Source of the DNA: Dankookia rubra
GTDB lineage: Bacteria > Pseudomonadota > Alphaproteobacteria > Acetobacterales > Acetobacteraceae
Assembly: GCF_004355005.1 (NCBI RefSeq)
Contig: NZ_SMSJ01000002.1
Location: forward strand, 124,001-188,000
Direction: 5' to 3'
DNA: 64,000 nt
The stretch's first letter is position 1. Every line of letters starts with the position of its first letter. Positions 24,711-33,899 of the stretch are shown here, piece after piece. Below the pieces are notes generated by a model. It searched no databases. It was not told the origin of the DNA and worked only from the letters and a program-made list of their open reading frames with translations. The position numbers and the translations under genes were made by a program.

Positions 24711-25541
24711 ATGAACGCCCCCCATATCATCGTCCCCGACCTCGAGGTGCCCGACACCCTCGCCCGCATCCTCGCCGACAAGTACGAGGAGGTGCGGAGC
24801 CGGGCCGCGGCCACCCCGCTGTCCGAGATCGAGCGCCAGGCCCGCAGCGCGCCCAAGCCGCGCGACTTCGTCCGCTCGCTTTGCGAGGCGGTGGCCGAAG
24901 GGCGGGTCGGGCTGATTGCCGAGATCAAGCGCGCCTCGCCCTCCGGCGGGCTGATCCGCGACCCCTTCGAGCCGGCGAAGCTGGCCGAGGCGTATTGCGA
25001 GGGCGGCGCCACCTGCCTCTCGGTGCTGACCGACACGCCCTATTTCCAGGGCTCCGCCGAGCACCTGAAGCTGGCCCGCGCTGCCTGCCCGCTGCCGGTC
25101 CTGCGGAAGGACTTCATGGTCCATCCCTGGCAGGTCTACGAGGCCCGGGCGATGGGCGCGGATTGCATCCTGCTGATCATGGCGGCGCTGAGCGACGAGC
25201 AGGCCGAGGAGCTGGAGGACCTGACCCACAGCCTCGACATGTCGGTGCTTGTGGAGGTGCACGACCAGCGCGAACTCGACCGGGCACTCGGCATGAACAG
25301 CCGGCTCATCGGCGTGAACAACCGCAATCTCAGGACCTTGCAGACCGATCTTGCGACGTCGGAGCAGCTGGTCCCGCAGGTGCCGGCCGACCGTATCCCG
25401 GTCGCCGAGAGCGGCATCCGTACCCCGGACGATGTCCGCCGCATGGCCGCCGCCGGCGCCCGTTGCATCCTGGTGGGCGAGCACATGATGCGCCAGCAGG
25501 ATGTCGCCGCGGCCGCGCACCAACTCGTCCACGCGCTTTAA
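24711..25541 (+). CDS. trpC: Indole-3-glycerol phosphate synthase
   Basis: Closes the indole ring from carboxyphenylamino-deoxyribulose phosphate. The 276-residue TIM barrel is complete, with LIAEIKRASPSGGLI (catalytic Lys), LSVLTDTPYFQGS, LPVLRKDFMVHPWQVYEARAMGAD (second catalytic Lys), LVEVHDQRELDRAL, IGVNNRNLRTL and AESGIRTPDDV. It is a stand-alone enzyme, not fused to TrpF. It starts at ATG 24711, the first codon giving the normal N-terminal helix. It is followed after 28 bp by moaC, so the Trp and Moco genes are probably on one transcript. Confidence 0.97.
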   Translation: MNAPHIIVPDLEVPDTLARILADKYEEVRSRAAATPLSEIERQARSAPKPRDFVRSLCEAVAEGRVGLIAEIKRASPSGGLIRDPFEPAKLAEAYCEGGATCLSVLTDTPYFQGSAEHLKLARAACPLPVLRKDFMVHPWQVYEARAMGADCILLIMAALSDEQAEELEDLTHSLDMSVLVEVHDQRELDRALGMNSRLIGVNNRNLRTLQTDLATSEQLVPQVPADRIPVAESGIRTPDDVRRMAAAGARCILVGEHMMRQQDVAAAAHQLVHAL

Positions 25542-25569
25542 CGCCATCTAAGGACGGAGGCGCCAGCCA

Positions 25570-26043
25570 TTGAGCGGCTTCACCCATTTCGATGATCAGG
25601 GCCGCGCCGTGATGGTCGATGTCTCGGCCAAGGCCGAGACGGACCGGGTCGCCGTGGCGCGTGGCCGGGTGGTGATGGACCCGGCGACCCTGGCCCGCAT
25701 CCAGGAAGGCACGACAGCCAAGGGCGACGTCCTCGGTGTCGCCCGCCTCGCCGGCATCATGGCCGCCAAACGGACCAGCGACCTCATCCCGCTCTGCCAT
25801 CCGCTGATGCTCTCGAACGTGACGGTCGACCTTGTCGCCGCCCCGCCCGATGCGGTGGAAATCGAGGCTTTGGTGAAGGTTGGCGGACGCACCGGAGTCG
25901 AGATGGAAGCCCTGACCGCCGTCATGGTCGCGGCGCTCACGGTCTATGACATGTGCAAGGCGATTGATCGCGGCATGCGGATCGAGGCCGTGCGCCTCGT
26001 GCACAAATCGGGCGGCAAATCCGGCACCTACGAGGCGGAGTGA
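25570..26043 (+). CDS. moaC: Cyclic pyranopterin monophosphate synthase
   Basis: Second step of molybdenum cofactor synthesis, converting 3',8-cyclo-7,8-dihydro-GTP to cyclic pyranopterin monophosphate. The 157-residue protein has the MoaC signatures [66 protein letters not shown] and HKSGGKSG, with the catalytic Lys in the last. It begins with TTG at 25570; GGACGGAGG upstream provides a ribosome-binding site. It sits in the widespread alphaproteobacterial trpC-moaC-moeA-lexA order. Confidence 0.96.
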   Translation: MSGFTHFDDQGRAVMVDVSAKAETDRVAVARGRVVMDPATLARIQEGTTAKGDVLGVARLAGIMAAKRTSDLIPLCHPLMLSNVTVDLVAAPPDAVEIEALVKVGGRTGVEMEALTAVMVAALTVYDMCKAIDRGMRIEAVRLVHKSGGKSGTYEAE

Positions 26044-26107
26044 CCATACCAGGCGAAGCCCATGGGTTGGGATTTGCCGCAGGAACAGCGGCTTCGGGGA
26101 AAGTGCG

Positions 26108-27313
26108 ATGATCTCGGTCGAGGAAGCCCGCAGCCGCATCCTGGCCAGCCTCTCGGCCACCCCGGCGGAAACCCTGCCGTTGGCCGATGGCTGGAATCGC
26201 ATCCTCGCGCGCCCCGTCCTTTCGCGGGTCACCCAGCCGCCGGCCGATGTTTCCGCGATGGACGGCTATGCCGTCCGCGCCGCCGAGGCAGCGACTGGGG
26301 CGAGCCTCGCGGTCGTCGGCACCGCGCCGGCCGGGCACCCGTTCAATGGCGTGGTCGGTCCAGGAGAGGCGGTGCGGATTTTCACCGGCGCCTTCGTGCC
26401 CCCCGGCGCCGATGCCATCCTGCTGCAGGAGGACGCCACCGCGGCCGATGGTCAGGTCCGGGTGAACGAGACCGTCCGCCCCGGCCGCTGGATCCGTGCC
26501 CGCGGCCTCGATTTCGCCGAAGGCGAGGAGTTGCTGCCGGCCGGCAAGCGCCTTTCCGCCCGCGACATCGGCCTGGCCGCCGCCGCGAACCATGCCTGGC
26601 TGGCGGTGCACCGAGCGCCGCGGATCGGTATCCTGGCCACCGGCGACGAGATCGCCCTGCCCGGCGACCCAATCCCGCTGGGCGGCATCGTCAGCAGCAA
26701 TGCGCATGCCCTGGCCGCCCTGGTCCGCGCGACCGGCGGCGACCCCTTGGTCCTGCCGATCGCACCCGATGACTCGGAAGCGATCGCCCAGGCCGCCGTC
26801 GCCGCCCGCGCCTGCGACCTGCTGGTGACCACTGGCGGCGCCAGCGTCGGCGACCATGACTTGGTCCAGGCGGCGCTCGGCCCGCAGGGCTTCGAGCTGG
26901 ACTTCTGGCAAATCGCCATGCGGCCGGGGAAGCCGCTGATCTGGGGCCGGCTCGGCGCGACGCCGGTCCTGGGCCTGCCGGGCAACCCGGTCTCCGCCAT
27001 GGTCTGTGCCGTGCAATTCCTGATCCCGGCGATCGAGCGCCTGTCCGGCCTGCCCGGCGGACCGCCGCGGACGGTCCGCGCGCTGGCCGGGGCGCCGCTG
27101 GCGGAGAACGACCGCCGCTTCGACCACCTTCGGGCAACCCTCGCTTCAGGCCCGGATGGCCATCCCGTCGCCACCCCGTTCCCGCTGCAGGACAGTTCCA
27201 TGTTGAAGGTCCTGTCCCGGGCGCAGGCGCTGATCCTCCGCGCGCCGCGAGCCCCGGCACTGCCCGCCGGCGCGACGGTGGAGGTCATCCCCCTGGGGGA
27301 TCTCGGGATGTGA
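26108..27313 (+). CDS. moeA: Molybdopterin molybdotransferase
   Basis: Inserts molybdate into adenylylated molybdopterin. The 401-residue protein shows all MoeA domains: [42 protein letters not shown], the MoaB/MogA-like domain with GILATGDEI and [42 protein letters not shown], and the small C-terminal beta domain. It starts at ATG 26108, with a GGGGAAAG-like site just upstream. The longer frame back to 25946 lies inside moaC. A Moco user in this window, msrP at 32703, is a likely beneficiary. Confidence 0.96.
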   Translation: MISVEEARSRILASLSATPAETLPLADGWNRILARPVLSRVTQPPADVSAMDGYAVRAAEAATGASLAVVGTAPAGHPFNGVVGPGEAVRIFTGAFVPPGADAILLQEDATAADGQVRVNETVRPGRWIRARGLDFAEGEELLPAGKRLSARDIGLAAAANHAWLAVHRAPRIGILATGDEIALPGDPIPLGGIVSSNAHALAALVRATGGDPLVLPIAPDDSEAIAQAAVAARACDLLVTTGGASVGDHDLVQAALGPQGFELDFWQIAMRPGKPLIWGRLGATPVLGLPGNPVSAMVCAVQFLIPAIERLSGLPGGPPRTVRALAGAPLAENDRRFDHLRATLASGPDGHPVATPFPLQDSSMLKVLSRAQALILRAPRAPALPAGATVEVIPLGDLGM

Positions 27314-27351
27314 ACGCCCGCCCTGTGGAAAACCGTTTGACCCGACGCGGA

Positions 27352-27366
27352 GAACCTACGTAGAAC
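27352..27366 (+). promoter_or_regulatory. SOS box (LexA site) upstream of lexA
   Basis: GAAC-CTACGTA-GAAC matches exactly the direct-repeat LexA box of alphaproteobacteria (GAAC-N7-GAAC). It lies 69 bp before the lexA start, where autorepression is expected. A second match occurs before uvrA at 45658. Confidence 0.88.
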
Positions 27367-27434
27367 AGGCCGACTCGGTTGCCCCTTTGTTCCCGCGTCG
27401 CGGGAGGGGTGCGACCGAGGACGGAGGCGATACG

Positions 27435-28169
27435 GTGCTCACGCGCAAGCAGCACGAGCTGCTGATCTTCATCGACAAGCATCTGCGCCAGACCGGCTTC
27501 TCCCCCTCCTTCGAGGAAATGAAGGAGGCGCTGAAGCTGAAGTCCAAGTCGGGCATCCACCGGCTGATCACGGCGCTCGAGGAACGCGGCTTCCTGCGCC
27601 GCCGCGCCCATCGGGCCCGGGCGCTGGAAGTGATCCGCCTGCCGGACAACATGGCGCCCCGCCGCACTGCCGAGGCGACCCAGACCGCCGCCACGGCCGC
27701 GGCGCGCGACCCGGCCTTCGCGCCGAACGTGATCCGCGGCAACTTCGCCGCGAACCTGCCCGGCGTGCCCAAGACGGGCGAGGCGACGGCCGTCCAGCTG
27801 CCGCTCTATGGCCGCATCGCCGCCGGCCTGCCGATCGAGGCGCTGCGGGAGTCCGGCAACAGCGTCGAGGTGCCTGCCGCCCTGCTCGGCGGCGGCGAGC
27901 ATTACGCGCTGGAGGTTGCCGGCGATTCGATGGTCGAAGCCGGCATCCTGGACGGCGACACCGTCATCATCCGCCGCGGCGACACCGCCGACAACGGCTC
28001 GATCGTGGTGGCCCTGGTCGACGAAAACGAGGTGACGCTGAAGCGCCTGCGCCGCCGCGGCAACTCGATCGCGCTCGAAGCGGCAAATCCGCGCTACGAG
28101 ACGCGGATCTTCGGCCCGGACCGGGTCCGGGTCCAGGGCCGGCTGATCGGGCTGCTGCGGAAGTACTGA
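27435..28169 (+). CDS. lexA: LexA repressor (SOS regulator)
   Basis: Repressor of the SOS regulon that self-cleaves on RecA filaments. The 244-residue protein has the alphaproteobacterial N-terminal winged helix ([52 protein letters not shown]), a longer than usual Ala-rich linker (about residues 72-118), and the S24 peptidase domain: cleavage bond Ala130-Gly131 in [10 protein letters not shown], Ser165 in AGDSMVEAG and Lys203 in EVTLKRL. GTG at 27435 gives the family start; an ATG-less extension upstream runs into the promoter. It has its own SOS box 69 bp upstream and converges on a NUDIX gene across a long hairpin. Confidence 0.97.
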   Translation: MLTRKQHELLIFIDKHLRQTGFSPSFEEMKEALKLKSKSGIHRLITALEERGFLRRRAHRARALEVIRLPDNMAPRRTAEATQTAATAAARDPAFAPNVIRGNFAANLPGVPKTGEATAVQLPLYGRIAAGLPIEALRESGNSVEVPAALLGGGEHYALEVAGDSMVEAGILDGDTVIIRRGDTADNGSIVVALVDENEVTLKRLRRRGNSIALEAANPRYETRIFGPDRVRVQGRLIGLLRKY

Positions 28170-28207
28170 GGCAGGTCGCCGAACCGGGAGTTCGGCGGGC
28201 TGCCTCA
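28167..28207. terminator. Bidirectional hairpin terminator containing both stop codons
   Basis: TGAGGCAG (28167-28174) and CGCCGAAC (28177-28184) pair with GTTCGGCG (28190-28197) and CTGCCTCA (28200-28207) around loop CGGGA, interrupted only by a 2x2 internal mismatch. The outer arms contain the lexA stop codon and, on the other strand, the NUDIX gene stop. The symmetry and convergent position indicate a shared terminator, although no T-run follows. Confidence 0.68.
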
Positions 28208-28924
28208 GCCGAGCCCTGCCGCTCGCAGGAACAGGGGCGCGGCCGGGACCACACGGGCGGCTTCGGCCGCGAGGAAGCCGGCCAGCGCCGTCTCCGGAAC
28301 CGCGCGGAGTGACATATATTCGGTGCAGCCGCTCGCTCGATGGCAGTTCTCGACCTCAGCGAACATCGCTGAGGTTTCCAGCAGGAAAGCCAGGTCATGC
28401 ACCCCGGTCGCGGCGTGCCGCACCAGGGTCACGGCGCGGCAGCTGGTGATGCGCGCCCAGTCCAGCCCGATCTCCTCGGCCAGTTCGGTGCGGATCTGCC
28501 CCAGGGCATCCACTTGGCCGTTGCGCACCGCGCCGCCGTCGACGCTGCCGGCGCGCGGGGTCTGCCAGAGCCCGGCCTCATAGGTCGCGCCCGGTTGGCG
28601 GCGGCCGAACAGGATGCCGTCCGGCATCCGCAGGACGCCGCAGACCGAGAGCGGCTGCACGCGAAGGGCCGCGGCCAGCGCCGGGTCCGCATAGGCCGCG
28701 ACCGCAAGGCGGTATTCGACCAGGCAGCCGGAAATACGTTTGTCCGAAAAGTCGCTGACCGAAAACACCTGGCCGTTGAACAGCCGCCCGCCGGCCCGTG
28801 CCTGCGCCGCCGCCCAGGCGACCCCGATCGCCGGCTCGAGGGATGCCGGTACCGCCAGCGTCTCGGGCCGCAGTTCCACCGCGATGTCTGGCGCAACGGG
28901 CATCGCGCGATAGCCTGGCCGCAT
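28205..28924 (-). CDS. NUDIX hydrolase-like protein
   Basis: A 239-residue protein with a NUDIX-type segment. The box appears as GQIRTELAEEIGLDW at about residues 142-156, which keeps the core ELxEEIGL although the leading Gly-X5-Glu part is degenerate. Other visible features are GGRLFNGQVFSVSDF and VEYRLAVAAYADPAL, typical of NUDIX proteins acting on larger substrates. I start at ATG 28924, with AGAGG nine bases upstream and 11 bp after the comEC stop; ATG 28903 is an alternative. Hydrolysis of a nucleoside-diphosphate-linked compound is inferred, and activity is uncertain because the box is imperfect. Confidence 0.75.
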   Translation of the reverse strand: MRPGYRAMPVAPDIAVELRPETLAVPASLEPAIGVAWAAAQARAGGRLFNGQVFSVSDFSDKRISGCLVEYRLAVAAYADPALAAALRVQPLSVCGVLRMPDGILFGRRQPGATYEAGLWQTPRAGSVDGGAVRNGQVDALGQIRTELAEEIGLDWARITSCRAVTLVRHAATGVHDLAFLLETSAMFAEVENCHRASGCTEYMSLRAVPETALAGFLAAEAARVVPAAPLFLRAAGLG

Positions 28925-28935
28925 CCGGGCTGCCT

Positions 28936-31113
28936 CTACTCGATGGTTGCCGGCGGATCCGGGGACGTCGTGCCGCGCGGCACCGGGACGGACGGAACCC
29001 AGGGCCGCGCACCCCGCGCAGCCCGGTCGCTCAGCACCCGCACCCCGTCCGGCACCAACCATATGGCATGCGCGCCGTTCCGCCAGACCGCGAAACGGTC
29101 CACCACCTGCGCGGCGCAGTGCCCTCGCACCGGCTCGGCCGAGACCACGAGAGCCGCACCGGCGCAGACCTCCGCCGGCGGGGCGCCGCGCAGCAACACC
29201 GCGGCCGGCGCGTCCGGCGCCGGCCGCAGCGTGCAGGACCCGGCGGCGCATTCGATGCCTGCTGCGCTGTACGCTCCGGTCTTTGGCAGGAGCGTCGCCT
29301 CGGTCACGCCATGGAGCCGCAGCCAGCTTTCCCGCGTGAGGCCGGAGGCCCCTGCCTGCTTCTGCACCGCCAGTCCCTGCCCGGCCCGCAACCCGATCAG
29401 CCGCGCATCGGCCGAGACCAGGATGTCCGGCGCCCGCTGCCAGGCGCCGCTCGCCAGCCCGAGCAGGATGAACGGCAGGCCCAGCAGCCGCCAACGCGCG
29501 CCCCAGAGGCACAGCCACAGCATGCCGAAGGCGCAGAGCCCGAGCCCCCAGGCCGGGATCGGCGGCGCCGTCAGCACCGCGCCCGGCCAGGAAGCGACCC
29601 AGCGAGCGACGACCAGGATCCCCTCCACTCCCCAGCCCATGGGCACCAGCGCGAGGCCTTCCAGCCCGAAAGGCATCAGCGCCGCTGCCGCCATGCCAGC
29701 CGGCATCACCAGCGCCGAGGTCAGCGGCACCGCCAGCGCATTGGCGGCGACGCCGTAGAGCTGAAGCCGGCCGAAATGATGCAGGCCGAACGGGGTCGTC
29801 GCCGCCCCCGCGAGCACCGAGGTCGCCAGAACCCCGAAGGCCGCCAGGGCCAGCCGCCGGCGCCAAGCTCCACGCCCCGGCTTTGGCAGATGTGGCCGTA
29901 GCGCTTCCCAGCCGGCGATCAGCGCGAGGACCGCGGCGAAGCTCATCTGGAAGCTGGCGCCGAGCACCGCGGCCGGCTGCAGCAGAAGCACCGCGGCGGC
30001 GGCCAGGGCCCAGGCGCGCAGGCTCAATGCGCGCCGTCCCGTCAGCAGGGCGAGAGTAGCCAGTGCCGCCATGGCGAAGCTGCGCTGCATCGGCACGGCG
30101 CAGCCGGTCAGCAGGAGGTAGAACCCGCCGACCGCGAGCGCGCCAAGCGCCGCGGCGGCCTTGCCCGGCAATCGCAGCGCCACCCAGGGCAGCAGCGCCA
30201 GCAGCCAGCGAAGCAGCCCGAAGCTCAGCCCCATGACGATGGCGATGTGCAGTCCGGAGACGCTGAGCAGGTGCGCCAGCCCGCTGTCCCGCATGGCGCC
30301 GAGATCGGCCGCCGGTATGGCGCTCTGCCCGCCGGTCAGCAGCGCCGCGGCGACAGCGCCTGCAGCGCCGGGGATGGCGGCGGTGACGCGCGCCTCGATC
30401 GTCGCGCGCAACCCGGCGAGCAACGGCGCGCCGGCCTCACCGGCCATGACCTCCGCCCGGCCCAGCGCGAAGCCGCTGCCGGCGAGGCCCGAGAACCACG
30501 CGGCCCGCTGGAAGTCCCAGGCTCCAGGATAGGCCGGTGCCGCTGGGGCGCGAACCAAGGCACGGACACGGACCAGGTCGCCCGGCTGCGGCTCGGCGGG
30601 GTCGTCATGCTTCAGGCGGATCCGGACGTGCCGGGCGAGCGGCGCCGCGCCATCCAGCCGTGGTGCCTCCAGCGTCAGCCGGCGTCCCTCGGGCAGCAAC
30701 TCGACCGCGGCGATCCGGGCTTCGAGGATGGTGGCGCCGCGTGGCAGGTCCGGCATCGGCGGCTGCCGCCCGGCCTGCCAAGAGGCTACGGCGAAGCCCA
30801 GCGCCGCTACTGCCACGAGGCCCAGTGCCCAGCCCGCCAAGGGCCAGCGCGCGGCGGTCCAAACGGCCAGGGCCAGCAGCGGCGGCGCCAGCCAGATCGC
30901 CCCGGCAGACGGCTCGGCAGGTAGGCTGAAATACAGCAGCACGCCGGCGCCGAGCGCCACCGCCAACCATGGCGCCAGCCTGCCGCGTTCCGCGGCAATC
31001 AGGCCGACCGACTCGGCCAGGGCGGAAGACCGCTGGCCGGCCCATGCCGCGCCGGAGCGTGCGATGGAATTTGACACTGGAGTCGCATAAGGGGGACGAC
31101 TCGGGCTTCTCAA
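28936..31113 (-). CDS. comEC: ComEC/Rec2 competence membrane protein
   Basis: Inner-membrane channel for single-stranded DNA uptake in natural transformation. The 725-residue protein has an N-terminal membrane pair, a DUF4131-type OB region (about 110-220), then the Competence domain with the hallmark GLAHLLSVSGLHIAIVMGL and about ten membrane segments. The C-terminal region is short and shows little of the metallo-beta-lactamase-like nuclease motif HxHxDH seen in full-length ComEC, so that domain looks degenerate. The longest frame starts at TTG 31113; GTG 31077 is an alternative. It is co-directional with the NUDIX gene (11 bp) and divergent from gltX. No other com genes occur here. Confidence 0.88.
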   Translation of the reverse strand: MRSPSRPPYATPVSNSIARSGAAWAGQRSSALAESVGLIAAERGRLAPWLAVALGAGVLLYFSLPAEPSAGAIWLAPPLLALAVWTAARWPLAGWALGLVAVAALGFAVASWQAGRQPPMPDLPRGATILEARIAAVELLPEGRRLTLEAPRLDGAAPLARHVRIRLKHDDPAEPQPGDLVRVRALVRAPAAPAYPGAWDFQRAAWFSGLAGSGFALGRAEVMAGEAGAPLLAGLRATIEARVTAAIPGAAGAVAAALLTGGQSAIPAADLGAMRDSGLAHLLSVSGLHIAIVMGLSFGLLRWLLALLPWVALRLPGKAAAALGALAVGGFYLLLTGCAVPMQRSFAMAALATLALLTGRRALSLRAWALAAAAVLLLQPAAVLGASFQMSFAAVLALIAGWEALRPHLPKPGRGAWRRRLALAAFGVLATSVLAGAATTPFGLHHFGRLQLYGVAANALAVPLTSALVMPAGMAAAALMPFGLEGLALVPMGWGVEGILVVARWVASWPGAVLTAPPIPAWGLGLCAFGMLWLCLWGARWRLLGLPFILLGLASGAWQRAPDILVSADARLIGLRAGQGLAVQKQAGASGLTRESWLRLHGVTEATLLPKTGAYSAAGIECAAGSCTLRPAPDAPAAVLLRGAPPAEVCAGAALVVSAEPVRGHCAAQVVDRFAVWRNGAHAIWLVPDGVRVLSDRAARGARPWVPSVPVPRGTTSPDPPATIE

Positions 31114-31285
31114 CCTTTAACTGCATATGGAAGGTCTGATACGCCATTAAGTCGAGTAAACGTGATCGATACGAAGTATTGCGAAGCATCGGACGACCTC
31201 GGCGCGATTTCCCGAACGCCTGGTTCTGGACTACTGAGCCTGCCCGCATGGCGCCGCGGCGCGGCGCAGCCCTGGGAACCGCACC

Positions 31286-32683
31286 ATGTCCGTCCGCACC
31301 CGCTTCGCGCCCTCCCCCACCGGCTACCTGCATATCGGCGGGGCCCGCACCGCGCTCTTCAACTATCTCTTCGCCCACCACCATGGTGGCCAGTACCTGC
31401 TGCGGATCGAGGATACCGACCGCCAGCGCAGCACGCAGGACGCGGTGCAGCAGATCCTCGACAGCCTCGATTGGCTGGGGCTGAGCCCGGACGAGCCGCC
31501 GGTCTTCCAGACCGCGAACGAATCCCGCCATGCCGCGGTGGCGCGCGAGCTGCTGGCCAAGGGCCAAGCCTATCTCGCCTATGACACGCCGGAAGAGTTG
31601 GCCGCGATGCGGGCGGCGTCGGAAGCAACGAAGCGCCCCTTCAAGTACGACGGCAGCCGCTGGATCGCACTTGACCCGAAAGATGCGCCGGGCGTCGCGC
31701 CCGCGATCCGCATCAAGGCGCCCAAGAGTGGGGAGACGGCGGTCTCCGACCTGGTGCAGGGCGAGGTGCGGGTCGCCAATGCCGAACTGGACGACATGAT
31801 CATCCTGCGCTCGGACGGCACGCCGACCTATCTGCATGCGGTGGTGGTGGACGACCACGACATGCGGATCACCCATGTTATCCGCGGCGACGACCACCTG
31901 ACCAACACCTTCCGCCAGTGCATGGTCTATGACGCCATGGGCTGGCAGCGGCCGAAATTTGCGCATATCCCGCTGATCCACGGGGCCGACGGCGCCAAGT
32001 TGTCGAAGCGCCACGGCGCGGTCGGCGCACTCGAGTTCCGCGAGCAGGGCTTCCTGCCCGAAGCGGTCTGCAACTACCTGCTGCGGCTCGGCTGGGGCCA
32101 TGGCGACGAGGAGTTCATTCCGCGCGACCGGGCGATCGAACTGTTCGACCTCGGCGGCGTCGGCCGCGCCGCGTCGCGCATGGACTACGTCAAGCTGACG
32201 CATCTGAACGGCATCTACCTGCGCGCCGCCGATGATGGCCGGCTGACGGAGGAGGTGCTGGCGCGGCTGTCCAGGCACAAGGTCGATTTCGGCACCGAGG
32301 GCGGCGACCGGGTACGGGCGCTGATGCCGGTGCTGAAGGAGCGGGCGAAGACGCTGGAGGAGCTGGCCAGCTCCGCCGCCTTCGCCGCGGTCGAGGGCCC
32401 GCCGCCGATGGATGCCAAGGCCGCGGCGATGCTGACGCCGGAGGCCAAGGCCCGGCTGGCCGACCTGGCGCAATTCCTGACCGACGCCCCCTGGGAGCGC
32501 GCCGACCTCGAGAGCTGGCTGCGCGACTATGCCGAGGTGAAAGGCGTCAAGCTCGGCCAGGTGGCCCAGCCGCTGCGCATCGCGCTGTCCGGCAGCACGC
32601 AGAGCCCGCCGATCGACGCCGTCCTCTGGGCGCTCGGCCGGACCGAGGCGATGGACCGGATCCTGGCGGCAGCGGGCGAGTAG
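31286..32683 (+). CDS. gltX: Glutamyl-tRNA synthetase
   Basis: Charges tRNA-Glu (possibly tRNA-Gln, if a GatCAB pathway exists). The 465-residue class I synthetase carries the HIGH region APSPTGYLHIGGARTALFN, the catalytic-fold stretch LLRIEDTDRQRSTQDAVQQI, HVIRGDDHLTN, and the KMSKS equivalent GAKLSKRHGA. The C-terminal alpha-helical anticodon domain is complete. ATG at 31286 gives the canonical MSVRTRFAPSPTG start. It diverges from comEC across 172 bp and converges with msrP 20 bp downstream. Confidence 0.97.
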   Translation: MSVRTRFAPSPTGYLHIGGARTALFNYLFAHHHGGQYLLRIEDTDRQRSTQDAVQQILDSLDWLGLSPDEPPVFQTANESRHAAVARELLAKGQAYLAYDTPEELAAMRAASEATKRPFKYDGSRWIALDPKDAPGVAPAIRIKAPKSGETAVSDLVQGEVRVANAELDDMIILRSDGTPTYLHAVVVDDHDMRITHVIRGDDHLTNTFRQCMVYDAMGWQRPKFAHIPLIHGADGAKLSKRHGAVGALEFREQGFLPEAVCNYLLRLGWGHGDEEFIPRDRAIELFDLGGVGRAASRMDYVKLTHLNGIYLRAADDGRLTEEVLARLSRHKVDFGTEGGDRVRALMPVLKERAKTLEELASSAAFAAVEGPPPMDAKAAAMLTPEAKARLADLAQFLTDAPWERADLESWLRDYAEVKGVKLGQVAQPLRIALSGSTQSPPIDAVLWALGRTEAMDRILAAAGE

Positions 32684-32702
32684 CCCACCCCGCCAGGGCG
32701 GC

Positions 32703-33665
32703 TCAGGCCCAGAGCCGCTCCTTCTGCAGGTTGGTGTAGAGGCCGGCGACGAACTCGCCATAGCCGTTGAAGAGCTGGGTCGGAATGCGTTCGCCGGAGC
32801 CCAGCACCCGCTCGCTCGCCTGGCTCCAGCGGGGATGCGAAACCTCCGGGTTCACATTCGCCCAGAAGCCGTATTCCGAGGCCTGGATCGCCTCCCAGAA
32901 GGTCTTCGGCCGCTGCGCCACCAGGCTGATCTTCACCAGCGACTTGCCGGCCTTGAAGCCGTATTTCCAGGGCTGGTGGAAGCGGATCGGCCCACCATTC
33001 TGCGGCGGCAGCGGCTTGCCATAGGCGCCGGTCACCAGGAACGACAGGTCGTTCGCCGCTTCCTCCACCGTGCAGGCCTCGATATAGGGCCAGGGATACC
33101 AAGACTGCCGTAGGCCAGGCATGGCGGCGGGCAGCACCGCCGTCTCGAAGCGGACGTATTTCGCGTCCGGCCTGGGGCCGACCGCCTTCAGCAGGGCCGA
33201 AATGGGGAAGCCAGTCCAGGGTACCACCATCGACCAGGCCTCGACGCAGCGGAGCCGGTAGACCCGCTCCTCGATCGGCATGGTCTTCAGCAATTCCTCG
33301 ATGTCGAATTCGCGCGGGCTATCGACCAGCCCGTCGACCTTCACCGTCCAGGGCCGCTGCGGCAGCTTCTGGGCCGCGCGATAGACGCCCTTGTCGGTAC
33401 CGAATTCGTAGTAGTTGTTGTAGGTCGTTGCGTCTTTCTCGGCGGTGATCTCGCGGCCCGGCAGGTAGCGCGGGTTGCGGCCGACGGCGGCGGCATCCGT
33501 CGCTGCGGCGGTCTGCGCCAGCGCCGGCAAGGCGATGCCGCCCGCGCCGAGGCCGATGCCCAGCCCGGCGGCGGCCTTCAGCGCGGCGCGGCGGCCGAAG
33601 ACCAGTGCTTCGGGGGTGACGTCACGCTCGGGGATTTCCCAGCCGCGTGGAATTCGGATCAGCAT
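32703..33665 (-). CDS. msrP: Protein-methionine-sulfoxide reductase catalytic subunit (MsrP/YedY)
   Basis: Periplasmic molybdoenzyme that reduces oxidised methionines in envelope proteins. The 320-residue precursor has a Tat signal (GRRAALKAAAGLGIGLGAGG) and the sulfite-oxidase fold: NNYYEFGTDKG, EERVYRLRCVEAWSMVVPW with the molybdenum-ligand Cys140, SWYPWPYIEACTVEEAANDL and PIRFHQPWKYGFKAGKSLV. The membrane haem partner msrQ is not adjacent; the 3' neighbour is the convergent gltX and upstream lies a divergent regulator. Its need for Moco and Tat export ties it to the moaC/moeA and tatBC genes in this window. Confidence 0.96.
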   Translation of the reverse strand: MLIRIPRGWEIPERDVTPEALVFGRRAALKAAAGLGIGLGAGGIALPALAQTAAATDAAAVGRNPRYLPGREITAEKDATTYNNYYEFGTDKGVYRAAQKLPQRPWTVKVDGLVDSPREFDIEELLKTMPIEERVYRLRCVEAWSMVVPWTGFPISALLKAVGPRPDAKYVRFETAVLPAAMPGLRQSWYPWPYIEACTVEEAANDLSFLVTGAYGKPLPPQNGGPIRFHQPWKYGFKAGKSLVKISLVAQRPKTFWEAIQASEYGFWANVNPEVSHPRWSQASERVLGSGERIPTQLFNGYGEFVAGLYTNLQKERLWA

Positions 33666-33808
33666 CGCAGGTCTCCGTGGCGCCCGTGGCAGAAGGGCCC
33701 GGGTGTGGCCGCCGTCAAGCGCGGCGGCCCTCCTCTGCGGTGTTTCGCCGCAGCCCGGCCAGGCGTTACGGTCCTGCGACCCGCCGGGGATGCGTTACGC
33801 AAGGCAAT

Positions 33809-33823
33809 CATGACCGGGTCATG
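33809..33823. promoter_or_regulatory. Perfect palindrome in msrP / CtrA-like divergent gap
   Basis: CATGACC-G-GGTCATG is a perfect 15-bp inverted repeat about midway between the divergent msrP and CtrA-like genes. It is a plausible operator or dyad for an unidentified dimeric regulator. Seen directly; role inferred. Confidence 0.45.
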
Positions 33824-33845
33824 TGTACTTTATGATTGTACTCTG

Positions 33846-33858
33846 AGTGCGGCGCACT
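33846..33858. promoter_or_regulatory. Second palindrome in msrP / CtrA-like divergent gap
   Basis: AGTGC-GGC-GCACT is a perfect short inverted repeat in an AT-richer stretch (TTTATGATTGTACT just upstream), 42 bp before the regulator's ATG. It may be an operator or part of a leader stem. Confidence 0.35.
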
Positions 33859-33899
33859 ATCATGTGATCTAACAAAGCGTTGTAGCCCACGGAGATCAC

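Noticed and set aside
30605..32761. 718-codon leftward frame overlapping gltX and comEC
   Set aside because: The translation is low-complexity antisense of gltX; the true comEC frame is offset.
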